Positions 37,723 through 49,711 of a stretch of 64,000 nt of DNA are shown piece after piece (position 1 is the stretch's first letter; every line of letters starts with the position of its first letter). The notes under the pieces were generated by a model that worked only from the letters and a program-made list of their open reading frames with translations, was not told the origin of the DNA and did not search any database. Made by a program: the position numbers and the translations under genes. Source of the DNA: Rostratula benghalensis (taxonomy: Eukaryota > Chordata > Aves > Charadriiformes > Rostratulidae); contig VXAI01000038.1 of NCBI GenBank assembly GCA_013399305.1, positions 2,428,639-2,492,638 of the forward strand. The letters run 5' to 3'.

Positions 37723-40700
37723 CTGATGTGATTACTCAATGAATCTGACTGGGCACTTTATCAAAATATTCCTGTTTCTTTTGTCTCCTGCCACAGTTTC
37801 AGTCTCCATCAGTTCCTTGATGCGGCTCACTGTATCACCACATCAGCGTGTCACGCCAGCACATGAGGCTGGGGGCAGTGCACAGGGCAGGAATAAGCAC
37901 GTAGGGACATCCTGATTAGGTGCTGACAACTGATGGGGGAACCATAGTGTAAGACAACATGCAGCCATATACATTATCAGATGATCCTCCTAACTCTTTG
38001 CTTCATTGCCTTCACTCCAGGAGCAAAGAAAATTCCTACAACCCAGTGATCTTACAAACACCATCATATGTGGCTTTGAAAAACTGATTTGTTCTAAGAC
38101 AGCAGCTGATCAAAATATTGCATAAAGCAAGTGTTCTGAGGAGAACATACCAACTTCACCTGCAGGTCAGGACACATCCAAGGTAAAGATTTTAATTTTG
38201 GCTCTTGACTCCTTTACTTTTCCTCTCCACCCTCATTCCCTTTTTTTGGCAACTTGAACAATTGCACTGTAATTTAACCCATGTTTCAATACAGACAGAT
38301 GCTTGCACAGTCTACTGGACTCTCCGTGTACTCTATGTAGGACTGGTACACAGCATCTAAAAAACCAAAGAAATCTAGTGTTTTTACGTCAACTCCCTTT
38401 GAATGTGCTGTGAAAACTTTATATTCAATACACAGCATTATCATCCTCAAAACACTTATATAAACTAATGCTTTATAAAAATACCAAGCCTTCCAACAAA
38501 TCAGGGAATACCTTGAATTTGTATACCTATGATATTTAATATAGATGCCAATTACTGAAGGTGATACTGATCAAAACCTAACACCCTTGACAAATCAGAG
38601 TAAAAGTTTCAAGGTATGCTTTTCCTTATCCTGACATCAATACATATAATGGAAATTACATTTATGAGCTCTAGGCCAAACTTGAAAGAAAAAAAATATT
38701 TCTTCTTCCTATTCGCCAGTAAAAGATATAAAAGAGAGAGTGGTAGATCAGTAAGTAGAAATTAACTGAATTTTGGGTAATGAATAGTAATAACAATAAT
38801 AAAGCTTTGAACAGCCATGAAATTATAAACACAAGTTTTTCATTGTATTACATCCGTAGGACAAAACAAAAAAAAAATCACAAAAGAGAATAAATTACAG
38901 ATTTCTTGAGTATTTAAGTTCTGTACCAATTCATATATGTCATCTTTCCAAATGTCTAGCTTAATCAAATAACCCCTTTTTTCTAATGAATATTAGTAAT
39001 AGTTGAAGACAACAGTTTAAATTTTCAAGAACAATCTTGACCAAAGTCAACACAAACAGGAACACAGTCCTTGATGATAACAGGAAACATCACAGCAAAA
39101 ATCTAATCGCACTGCTTGCAAGAGGCAGAGAATGAAAATCTCAGCTAAATCATAGCAGAATACAAAACACACTACATCTGAGATGTAACTTTACTCACAT
39201 CTGCAGAGACACAGCGCCCTTAATCCAAATAAAAAGAAAAGCAGTAAAAACTAAAAATATACCAGCCTGTGTGACACAGCTACTGAAACATGTATCCAGA
39301 AGAACAGGGAGAAAGAATGCAGAAGCTGAAGCTATATGGTCATCCAAAACACAAAGGAGAGCACAATTCACAAATAAATTAGGAACACTACACTGGAGTA
39401 ACACTAGAAGTTGGTGTTTAACAAGCAACAGCTGTAGTACCATTCCTGCAGGAAGAAGCCTCTTCTAGCATACGAACCAGGAGAGCTGACACCAATAACA
39501 CAAAATTATGGTCAGTGCCAAAAAATAATCATTCACCACCACTGCTGGGTGCTTTATCCCTGGTCTGTACCTGGTTACAAAACTGTACTTTTGCTAAGTT
39601 GCAAACTCCTGGATAACAAATTCCAAAGATTCTGTCCTGTTCCAAGGTATCAGGAATTCCTAAAATTACAAGGGGAAGATCCTGAAAGACACAAAAAGCT
39701 CTACAGGAGAAATTACTAAATCAAATATTTTCCTATGAAATTAAAAAGATAAATGTGAAAGGGAAGTTGAGTAAATTTTTCAAGAACAGGTACGATGTCT
39801 ATTTAGCACCTATAACTAGTAATGCTTGTTTGCAAATAGAAAAAACCAAAGGACTGAAAGCACCAGACGAACAGAAAACATCCCTCCGTAACTCTGAGAG
39901 TGAAGAACAGGCTAATTCTGAGGAAGGCACTCAGGTGTTGTGCATGAGACCAGCAAGGAATACGTTTTAGGCTCTGACCACCACGGCCTGTGACTCAGTA
40001 AAGCCTCTCAATCTGTTACAACCAACAAGAAAACCACTATCTCCTGATATTTACTTTCTAGTTTAGTTTTTCCTTTTCAGTAACTCAACTCAGCAAAACC
40101 TTAATCAGTGTCATTGTAGAGTACAGTCTACGGCGTAAACCTGAGATATCACCAGAAGGTGCAAAGCATTAGTGTGTATCCATGCACAAACACACTACAA
40201 CCAGCAGTCTGACACAGGCGAGTCCAAAGGGTTCACTGAAATGATATAAACAAACAGCCAAGTCGATAATAACCAGAGCAAATGAATCAGGAGCTTCATT
40301 TGTAAGCATGAAAATAACTATAAGACTGTATTTACAATTATTTTACAATGAGAGTTTCCAGTTAGAACGGATAAAATAAAATGGAGAAAAAACCAAAACT
40401 TGTAGTGAAAAAGACAGAATATCATTTACTTTCAGAACTACTGCAAAGCTTTGGAGATGGGCATCACGGTAACTGGATTCAAAGAGCATTGGAGAGTTAC
40501 TTAGGTGAAGCTGCAAACATCAGAGGAGGAAGGGAGAGAACAGAAAAGGTGGATAATCCCACTAGGCCAGCACAGTTCAGCTAAGGATGAAAGGAACTAG
40601 GGCTACCAGAAAGTGAAGGGAGTATCAGCAGGGGAGGAAGAAGATTTGTCTCTATGAGACATTTAGTGCAGCCAGAGCAGCAGCTGGCACACAGTTATGG

Positions 40701-41208
40701 CTGGTCAACACCTAAAATGGATCTGCAGCCTTGAATCAGAACACACCCTACAAATAAAGTTCTGGCCTTTCCTTCCTCGCATTGCACCAGCCACTCATGC
40801 AGAGGCACCCGAAGCAGCTTCAAGCATTGAGAAACACCATTTGGGTGGGATGAAGGCAACTGCAACATCCACTGCCAAGCACCATTATGTCTCTCTCATT
40901 CAGAGACATAAGTGGGTCTCTGTGTAAAAGCATTGATAAAACTTTTTTCAGAGTGATAGACACACACACTTCCCTATACACAAAGAGCTGCTAAAACGAG
41001 ATGCTGAAGGCAAGTGCATTTCAAAGTCTGAATAAGAAGACCTTGTCATATACCTCATCTTGCACAGGTATGCATTCCTGTAAACTGGCCAGACCATACC
41101 AATAATACCATGACCCACAGCTCTTTACATTAAATGGTCAAAAACCCAGCATGCTTTGAAGAGAGTGTGCAATACTGCAGCAATTATCTTCCCTTCCCCT
41201 TCCTGCAG
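37723..41208. other. Gene-free stretch, intron-like
   Basis: No supported gene apart from the weak 20-base segment at 39199-39218. Frames of 60-90 codons on both strands at 39195-39470 and 40381-40927 lack splice support and similarity that I recognise. Confidence 0.4.
39199..39218 (-). CDS. Candidate 20-nt microexon (very weak)
   Basis: On the minus strand an excellent pyrimidine tract and AG (CTTTTCTTTTTATTTGGATTAAG) and a donor GTGAGTAAA enclose only 20 nt. Read with two leading bases it gives RCVSAD and converts the phase left by 45526-45585 to the codon boundary needed by 37669-37722. This fit is the sole reason for listing it. Confidence 0.12.
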
Positions 41209-41377
41209 TTAAGAGGAAGACTCGCCCTCCCATCACCACAGGGCAGCACCTTCTCATCCCACCCACGAACAGCCTGCAAACAGCAATACAGCAAAAACTG
41301 CGCAACGCACACAATGTATTCCCCTTTCACAAAATCATACCACTCAGGGGAAAAGACACCAAAGAGAAAGCAGCAAG
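41209..41377 (+). ncRNA. Candidate plus-strand exon, possible lncRNA
   Basis: On the plus strand a very strong acceptor (TATCTTCCCTTCCCCTTCCTGCAG) starts a 169-nt segment that ends at a weak GTGTGG donor. One frame is open: LRGRLALPSPQG at the start, KTPKRKQQ at the end. Its phase does not fit the next plus-strand candidate (41502-41684), so if transcribed it is more likely non-coding. It lies antisense inside the inferred minus-strand gene. Confidence 0.2.
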
Positions 41378-41501
41378 GTGTGGCATCCCAGCCTTCCTGA
41401 CTCTTCCCATAGAACCAGAGGACACCAAATAGAACTAGCAGTAGTCTGCTTCTAAACCAGCTCTTTCTTTCTGTCTTTCTTCCCCCCTCCTTAAAACAAA
41501 G

Positions 41502-41684
41502 GTGGATCTTTACACAGCAAATGCACATTTGCTGGAGGATGCTGGGCACGCCACAGGTTTACAAGGCTTTAAGCAAAGGCAGGAACGATCCACAGAAGAG
41601 AACCCCACTGAGGTTTCCCAAGCAGCTGAGACCACATCCAGCTCAGGAGTCCTAGGACCAAAAGGGCTGAAAGCCTGGGAAAGG
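41502..41684 (+). CDS. Candidate plus-strand exon, unknown (coding or lncRNA)
   Basis: 183 nt on the plus strand, bounded by a long pyrimidine tract (CTTTCTGTCTTTCTTCCCCCCTCC then AAAACAAAG) and a strong donor (AAGG followed by GTAAGTGCC). One frame of exactly 61 codons is open: VDLYTANAHLLEDAG at the start, LKAWER at the end. It is Thr/Ser/Glu-rich and not recognised. An open run this long in some frame is not rare by chance. It lies opposite the minus-strand candidates, so it is either an antisense transcript or a reminder that good-looking decoy exons occur here. Confidence 0.28.
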
Positions 41685-44604
41685 GTAAGTGCCATTTCAA
41701 TTATGATTGCCTCTTTTACTGTCCCCAGGTATCCACTTATGGCCATCGATCTGAACCAGTATGGCCTACATTCTACCTCTTGTTCTTTCTGGTGTCTCTC
41801 TACCTCTAGACAGAGGCAGGAAAGAATTATTTGGTTTGATATCTACCGGATCATCTCAATAATGCCTTTTGCACTAGCAAATGAAGACAAGAAGTTATAT
41901 TTCCAACTTTCCCCAGACTGCTAATCCAACCCCAGAATATTAAGTTAGTGCATCAATATATATATTACCTTATTTATTTAGACCCACGAGATGGTATGAC
42001 TTACAGACAAAGAATCAATCCACAGAAAAAAAAAAAAGAGGCATTATGAGATGCTAATCCCCTACAGCAAACAGCATATTGAAAAAAGCCACACACAGTC
42101 CACAGTTGCTTTGTCTCCTTTTGTGATTTTAGTAGATTCTCTTTCTTCAGTTACAGAGAGCAGACATTGCTTTACAGAGCATCACAAAGACCAAACATTT
42201 CCAAGAACTGCTTCACCTGTAAATATATTCTGCATTGTATACATTAGTCAGCCATTAACAGCAACAGCTGCTGAAGAGCATTGTAGCACCCTGATGCAGA
42301 TACACTGCTGCTAATGAGCATAAACTGCACTTTGCACTGAACTGTAGTGTTAGAAAGTATGGGAAAGTAGAAGGAATTTCTCACTCCTCTATATTTATCC
42401 CTATTTAAAGTATCTAAATATGGCCTGAAACTGCCTGTACTTCCCCCTTCTCTCCCCCAAAATATGAGTTGGTTTCTAACAGAACTACTGCAGTGAAATT
42501 TCCCCACCTCAAAGCGTAACACCGCTGTAATAAAACAGGGACATAAAACCACATGTGTGGTTAATTTGTGACACAAAATAAAAGGCCAACTGAGTGGCAA
42601 GCCAGAACTGTCATTTGAAATTAGGGCATACGACAACCCTAATGTGATTTGAAATTCAGATTTGTATTAGGCCTCATTAAGCAGGTTAGAGAAATTCATA
42701 CATCTTTTTATTAGGCCATTTTTATTGGTTTTTTTCACCTAATTACCTTTACAGAATGATGTATATAAATACATAAATAAAAATACAGTATTTTTAAGTA
42801 ATAAAATATTTTAGTATTGTGTTTTTTCAAGTCCTATCATCTCTCAGCTATGAAACTAGAAAAGGCAAGAGCCCTCACCATTCATTAAAAAACCCAGACA
42901 ACAAAACAATGATTAAAAATATCTGGCATATGTATTGCGTGTTGCTTCCAAAATAATTTCAAAGTAAGCAGTACCAAATATTCAGAGAATTAAGCAGCGA
43001 ATTACCAGTTGCCTTTTAGGTAAGGGTTATATTTATCATAGGATTGAAGGTTTTACAAATTGTAGTTAAAAGATAGATTTGCTTTTTTAAATGGAGGTTC
43101 TGTTTATCATTTCTAATCCTTGCCTCTTACATTACCTATCACTCCTCAGCTGGCTTAAGGACCTTGATACAACACAGCAATAAAACACGCCTAGCTATAA
43201 ATGCTTATGGCTTACTAGTAGTCCCTCATTAACTGAAATAATTCCATTCACTCATTAGTTCCTGAAGAGCTCCATTTACATGATTTGCCAGCGTAGGTTT
43301 CACTGACAGTGGTTTATTCATTTACATGAAACTTCTGCTCTTTTTATTTATATGGTGACTGTTAAACTATTACAGTCTAAAAATCTCATTTTATTTTCTT
43401 TTTTTAAAATGTATTTACTGAGTTAGGCTTTTGTGGTTGGGGTTCCGTTTGTTTTGGGGTTTTTTTAGGGGTGGAGGGTTTGTTTTGGTTTTTGAGTTTT
43501 TTAAAATAAACCTTTGGGAAAGTAACACATAGAGAAAACAAACTATATTCACCAGGAGATTTAGTGCTGTGAGACTAAACCAAGCGCCATCGTACCAAGC
43601 CCCGTGTAATTCTGCTCCCAGCCATGTCTATCGCCAGCACTCTTCGCTGAGCAAACAGGACAACTGTAAAACCTGCTGACATTTTCATTAAATACATATG
43701 GATAAAAAATAGCCTGCGTGCTTTCATTTTTACAAAAGACAGAAAAGACTCGATGCAACAAACAAACTGTGAGAATGGCACTGGGATCCCGAATACCCGA
43801 TACCACTGCAGCGAGCATAAACACTCTCCGACAGGAGCTGCAAGTACTAAGAGCTGAGACAGTGAGCCCACATATAAAGCTACTGATAAAAGCAGAGCTG
43901 AGAAGGATGCTGACTGGTCCTAGCTTTGCTAACTTAAACCAACCATAGGCAGAAAGTTTGAATGGTTTCCTCTTTACAATGAAAACTCTCTGTACGTACA
44001 TGGAGGGGCCAACTTTCAGGTAGCAAACCTCTGCAAAACACAACCGGTATCTGAAGTTCAGAGTACAGAATTTCAAATAACCTTGTGAAAAATACTTGGT
44101 TTATAAAAGAATATGATGACTTGCACCGGGTATTCAGTAATCCAAAACAAATATGGCTGATTTTAAAAGGCGTGATACACAGAGTAGAAAACTTCATATG
44201 AACATAATGGCTAACCAGTCATAGAAGGATGAGAAAGAATATCAGCAAGGTACCTTATGTAGCTATGATGAACAAATTCCGTCTGAATGTCTGTTGGGTT
44301 TAAGTTTTTAAAATATTTTCTACATCATCACGCTACTTGCAAGAATCCTCAAGAAACCATCTTGAAGACAGACTGTCATCCAACTTTTATTTTCACATAG
44401 TGATGCTCTGCTCTCAGATTTTTACACCTTTTCCTGCTTTTTCCAGGAAAGCAAATGTTCACATGTAGACATTATTCAACTGTTCTTTCTCAAATAAGGA
44501 TCTTTAATCTGTGATATTTATTCCTTAATACTATAGTGGCCAAATTATATTCAGGACACATATGTGCAACACACACACACGCACTTCTGTGTGTTAAAAA
44601 GCAT
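41685..44604. other. Gene-free stretch
   Basis: No supported exon. The longest ATG-started frame of the window (43561-44076, minus, 171 codons) lies here but has no recognisable domain, no flanking splice pair, and a length that is plausible by chance in 64 kb. Confidence 0.4.
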
Positions 44605-44985
44605 GAGGAGGGGCTGAGAGAGCCATGACTGTTCAGCCTGGAGAAGAGAAAGCTGGGGAAAATCTCACCCAAATGCCTGAAAGGAGGGTGTAACGGAAAG
44701 AGCCCGCTAAGAGGACGAGAAGCAATGGGCCAAACTGAGACACGGGACATTTAGGTTAAACGCTGCTGGCCCAGTGCAGGTGGCCAGACACTGGAGCAGG
44801 TTGCTGGGAGAGGTTGTGGTGTCTCTGTCTGTGAACACACTCAAAACTCAACTGGACAGGGTCCTGAGCAACCTGCTCCTGTTGGCCCCACTCGAGCAGG
44901 GTCCAGAGGGACTCTGAACGCAGGAGGAACTGGTAGGAATCTTGAAGTTCCTTCCAGCCACATCTATTCCCTTATGATTTACATT
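44605..44985 (+). mobile_element. CR1 LINE fragment, 5' truncated
   Basis: About 380 bases match the 3' end of an avian CR1 in sense orientation. The block GTTCAGCCTGGAGAAGAGAA is followed by a diverged ORF2 end with ACTGGAGCAGGTTGC and GAGAGGTTGTGG. The familiar 3' tail follows (GAAGTTCCTTCCAGCC then CCCTTATGATTT). Internal differences and a decayed tail point to an old insertion. The element is dead: CR1 ORF2 would be several kb. Confidence 0.85.
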
Positions 44986-45525
44986 TGAGTATCATTTATA
45001 TCCTGTAACTGCGTGATCTGCTATCTTTAATTTTTTGAAACTCAAGATTTTCAGTATTCCTCTTTTCTTTTTGGTACGCTTAAAGGCAGTTCTCAAGTGC
45101 AAGATCTAGAAGTGCATTAATGGAAGTTGCATGCATACCTTCAAAAATAATAAGGGGCTAAGCACTCCTTTCCTGATCCGTGCTTGCTTTCTGTCCAGTT
45201 AATAATACCATTACAAGGGTAGCAACCATCGCACTTGATTTGCAAAACAAGAGAGGAAAAAAATAGGAGACAGAGCAGCAGTTTTGCAAAAATAAATTAG
45301 TCTAACAAAGACCAATCAACCACTGGAACAAGGAAGAGGGAATGAAGGCATACTTTTAATATGTGTTGATCCATTTCTATGGAATTTTAACAGAGGGCAG
45401 TCATCTTGACGATATTCAATTCCCCTGAGAAATTCTCTCAGGTAGTAAAACTCAAATTAGCATCACCTTTGAGAAGAGCACCCTGAGGCTACAAGCTATT
45501 GCCTAACTGACCAACTGGCACTTAC

Positions 45526-45585
45526 CACCCCAGCCACATATTGTAGGAAGGTTCAAAGAATGGAGGAAAACACAAACTGGCATTA
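45526..45585 (-). CDS. Candidate 60-nt coding exon, unknown protein
   Basis: 60 nt on the minus strand between an excellent acceptor (TTGTCCTTTTTCCCCTCCAG) and a strong donor (GGTG followed by GTAAGTGCC). Two frames are open. With two leading bases it reads MPVCVFLHSLNLPTICGWG, which is the phase left by 49376-49711. With one leading base it reads NASLCFPPFFEPSYNMWLG. The length preserves phase either way. Splice signals are strong on both sides, but the peptide is not recognised. Confidence 0.35.
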
Positions 45586-48304
45586 CTGGAGGGGAAAAAG
45601 GACAAGGGGAATATCATAGGGAACACGAGCAGAGAGGAACTGGTAATACTTCTGGTGGGAGGGTTGCTGAGTGGATCGGGGATGAAAGAGAGAAATCTGC
45701 AGGCAGTGAAGATTCATTAGTTTCACTAATCACAGAACAATTTGTTTACAGGAAAGTATTTTGGTTTGTTTGTTGTTTGCCTTACAAGGATGAACAGGTG
45801 TCTTAATATATTCTGTATGTGAAGTAACAGAGGAACAGCCAATACTGAGAGCACTCTGTTCAGGCTCAATTTATAAATGGAAAAGTGATTCTGCATTCAA
45901 CAGGAAGGATAAAAACGGTATCCTGCTGTTCACAGTGGGAAACAGAATTTAAATATCCTGTAATATAATTTGGTACATCACCACATGTCAGGCTTGACTT
46001 TCCTAATTTACACCAGTAAGTTCATACACAAGAATAAATCTTTTCAATTCAAGGCAGTAACTTCTGATTTACACCAGGGCAAGTGGTAGAGCATGAGGCC
46101 CTTCTTATCTTAATAAATTATGTCATCTACTGTTACATTCATTAATGGCAGATGTAATTGTATGTTACTCTTATATTACAACATAACAGGTTCGACACTG
46201 GATTGAAAGGAGAAATATATTACTATTTGGTGTTAAGTCACTGACACCGTCATTGATAAAAATCAATTAATAGGTTGCAGTGTTCTCCAATTTCAGTCGC
46301 TTTTTAATTGAAAGAATAAATCAAATCACATCTAGAAAGAAATCAGAACCATTCACTTTGGGGGAAAAAAGTTTTTTAAGGATGGCTTTAACATATTATG
46401 TTCAATTTTAGTTTATACAAGCTCACAACAAAGGTATCATTTCTTTCAGTAAAGCTGCACCTTAAATATATGGGAAGTGTTTTTCTCCTTCAGTTCCCAA
46501 GTTCTACCATGGTACGTATGTTGTTCAGCCACAGACACATAGTTTATAGAAGATAACAACAGTAAAGCACCTATCACCAACAAAATACCCCTTGCCTAAA
46601 TGATTCTCATTATCCTTAAAAAAAAAAATAATTCCATTTTTAAACAAAGATACCCAATGTAAAGGTACTTAGAGAGCAGCTTTCAGCCCCATTCTTATTT
46701 TCAAGCTGAAGTGCCCTCTGCTGGCCCCACTGCTCACCCATTTGGACAATTCTAGATGCCTTTGCTCATAACATTGTACTTTTTTTAAACAAGAAACATC
46801 ACTACCAGAGGGCATACAGACTCCTACAAAGACATTGAGTTTGAAATTATTTGAAATTATTTTTTGGTTTATGTCATGAGGATCTGCATTAGGGAAGATT
46901 ACAAAGGGGGCTTAAACTTTGCACCAAGAATTGAAACTTCATTGGTTTTATTCAGATGCTGGAGTTGTGTGGAGAGATGACAGGCAGATGAATGAACATG
47001 AAACAACAAAGCAATTGGCCCAATGCCAAGGAACACCAAAGGATCAAGTAGCTACAAACATAAAACATACGATTAAATGCATAGGAACAGAGACTGCAGA
47101 AGAGATTCAGCATGGCTAATTGGCTAAATTAGATTTCTGCCCTGAACTTAACCAGGATGATAAAGTCTGATTTCTGCACATCACATCTCCAATCTGGAGA
47201 CGAGTAGGCCATCCTTGATTTCTCCTTCTGAACCTTCTCTAAATCTACAGATGCTTATATACTTGAGAGCTGCTTCCTTTGATTCCCTTAAGCTTTGCAG
47301 CAATCAAGTTCTTCAGAAGCTCAGCAGGATAACAGAAGACATGTCTATCTTTGAGGATAGAAGGCAGCTTCAGCCAAAGAACCGTAGATGCGTGAGGCAG
47401 CAATAAACTCCTGGGAGACACCTACCTGGACCTGAAAAAGAACAGATTACTCCCAAGTTGCTCCAATTTTTCCTGCTCCTACCTTGCCATCTAGATCCTT
47501 CATGAGGAAAACACCACAGAGGAAATATGTTTTCTCTCCCTTAAAGATTATGAGGCAAAAACGTGCTTTTTTTTTAGGGTAGGGTGTTTCTGTCATAGAG
47601 ATGAACAACAGGACTGAGGCAGTAAGAAGGATCAGTAGTGCTAAGGAACCACAATTAAAACTTAAAATCTTAGGCTGCCCCTATAAATCTTTCATTATTC
47701 TTACCATTAGCATTAGTTATACTTCTGTAATAAAATAACTATCATCCTTCAAAGGGCAGGTGGAGAAATCAGCTTTCACGCTTGCTGACTGAAAGACCTG
47801 ATAAAGGATACCAACCATTAAGATGCATCCAGATCATTAAGTCTTTCTCTTCAAAGAATTTTAATCATTAGCCAGTTACATTTCAGAGAGTTTTTGGATG
47901 TATATTAAAAAACATTTTATTCTCTTCCTATTTAACATAAAACTAGAAGTCAAGAAGTAGAAAAAAGCTAACTTTCAGTGTTTTGTTAAATTTAAAGCAA
48001 TTTCAGTATCATTAGGATCCATCTTCTAGTGCATTACACAAAATTTAATGTCCTCAATTAAAGAGTGGGGGAGGAAGGGGGGAAGAATAATCAGCCCAAA
48101 TCGGTTTAGCCAAACTACAGCCACTGCCATTCAACCAAGTGTCAATAGATGTAAACTTTCGGGAACAGAAATGTACTATACCACCTCTGATGCTCCTGTA
48201 CAACAAAACCATTCTGTAGAACTATAGAACTTTAGTCCACTTCATGGCCATAAAGATAAGGTAAACTTACATCCACATACCTGAAACGACCTGGAAATCA
48301 TTAC
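45586..48304. other. Gene-free stretch, intron-like
   Basis: No supported exon. A remarkable splice pair at about 47428-47440 (TTCTTTTTCAG, six bases, GTAGGTGTC) is too small to call. A 28-codon open stretch continues from that acceptor without a further donor. Confidence 0.4.
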
Positions 48305-48740
48305 AATCATAGAATCATCTGGGCTGGAAGGGACCTCTATGGTCATCTAGTCTGATCCCCCTACAGTCAGCAGGGACACCCCCAACTAGACCAGGCTGCC
48401 CAGGGCCTCCTCGAGCCTCCCCTTGAATATCTCCAGGGAAGGGGCCTCAACCACCTCTCTGGGCAACCTGTTCCAGTGCTCCATTACCCCCAGAGTAAAG
48501 AACTTATTCCTAATATCCGATCTAAATCTGCTTTTCTTGGGTTTAAACCCATTGCCCTTCATCCTGTCACTACAGGCCTTTGTAAATAGGCTCTCCCCAG
48601 CCTTCCTGTAGGTCCCTTTCAGGTACTGGAAGGTACCCCAGCTCCCTCAGCCTGTCCTCGTAGCAGAGGTGCTCCAACCCCTTGGTCATATTTGTGGCCC
48701 CCCTCTGGACCCACTCCATCAGGTCCATGTCTTTCTTATA
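48305..48740 (-). mobile_element. CR1 LINE, 3' end, 5' truncated
   Basis: About 436 bases of avian CR1 in antisense orientation, the best preserved repeat of the window. The plus strand opens with the reversed CR1 tail (AATCATAGAATCATC then GGGCTGGAAGGGACCTC). It runs back through the block CAACCTGTTCCAGTGCTCC to the end of ORF2. On the minus strand the C-terminal ORF2 motif GLEHLCYEDRLRELG is readable, preceded by a Met/Asp-rich segment. The truncation lies near 48740 and no clear target-site duplication was found. This places the sequence in birds. Confidence 0.95.
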
Positions 48741-49375
48741 TTGAAAAGATGGAGAGCTACCATTCATTTTCCCACTCGATTTAGACATATGCATAACAAA
48801 AATACTCATTTAACTTCTGCTTTTCTAGCAATAGGTGGCACCATCAAATACCACTTTCATAACTATCTATTGTGCACCGTATCTTTCCAGATGGAACATC
48901 TGTAGGGGAACACAGCTAAAGTTATTTTTTCTTTCTACTGCCTCTGAACAGAACAGAAATTACATCTTGCAGTTGCTTAGTTTTCTATTTTAAACTGTAA
49001 TAGTGCCCAAACACATTTTTACAACAGTTAGAAACACAATTGAATTACATTACCGTTCTGAAGAGTATGCTACTTTGGACAAGTGGCAAGCAGATAAATA
49101 TGCTACACGCTCCAGCAATCTGTATGACAACATTAAGATAAGAATTTATAATCACAGTCTTAAAGCAGGCATTCTTTCAGCTACCTTTTTGTGACCCGTT
49201 AAAATAAATAATGCTACTATTATTTTGTCTTTCAATTTCCGTATTTTTCCAGATTTGCAGATAATATGCATGGTTGGCAAACAACCACATCCTCTTGGCT
49301 TGCAAAATAAGCACTTTGCTACTGTCTCTCCCTTGAATTTGTTGACCACTTTTCACCTCTTCCTTCCAAACTCAC

Positions 49376-49711
49376 CGGTTTCATCCTCTGTGCGAGGTTC
49401 ACTCTGGGTGCTGCTATCTTTTCTTCTCCCACTGGTGGGATGCAGGCTCTGAAGTCCTGAGTCCAGAAAGATGCTCAACAGCTGGAACACAGAGTCAGAA
49501 CCCTGAGCTCCGTGTTTACGAGGCTGATCATGTACATAATACTGTTTTTGAGATTTGCCACTTCTCCAGTGTGATTTCTGAAGTCCCAACTCCAATATAA
49601 CACGCTTCTCACCTAAGCTGTTTACATAAGGGATATACTTCACAGGAATGAAAAGTGCACCAGACTGAGTCTCTCTCGGATTTAATTTCTTTTGTTTCCA
49701 AGTAAAACACT
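49376..49711 (-). CDS. Internal coding exon of an unidentified large-intron gene
   Basis: 336 nt on the minus strand, the strongest gene evidence in the window. The acceptor is near ideal (TTCTTTCCTTGCTTTTCTGGGCTTCCAG) and the donor is consensus (GAAACCG followed by GTGAGTTTG). One frame is open for 111 codons: two leading bases, CFTWKQKKLNPRETQSGALF near the start, then the segment KYIPYVNSLGEKRVILELGL. A SDSVFQLLSIFLDSGLQSL helix-like stretch sits near residue 70. The end is Ser/Arg/Glu-rich (RTEDET), with one base left over. The first half could be a beta-rich domain, the second is helical then disordered. I do not recognise the family. An open run this long inside a well-spliced segment is unlikely by chance. 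Confidence 0.75.

Noticed and set aside
43561..44076. Longest ATG-started frame in the window (171 codons, minus strand)
   Set aside because: No recognisable domain and no splice pair around it. A frame of this length is expected about once by chance in 64 kb read in six frames.
47430..47435. Perfect-looking acceptor and donor six bases apart on the minus strand
   Set aside because: A six-base exon cannot be supported from sequence alone.
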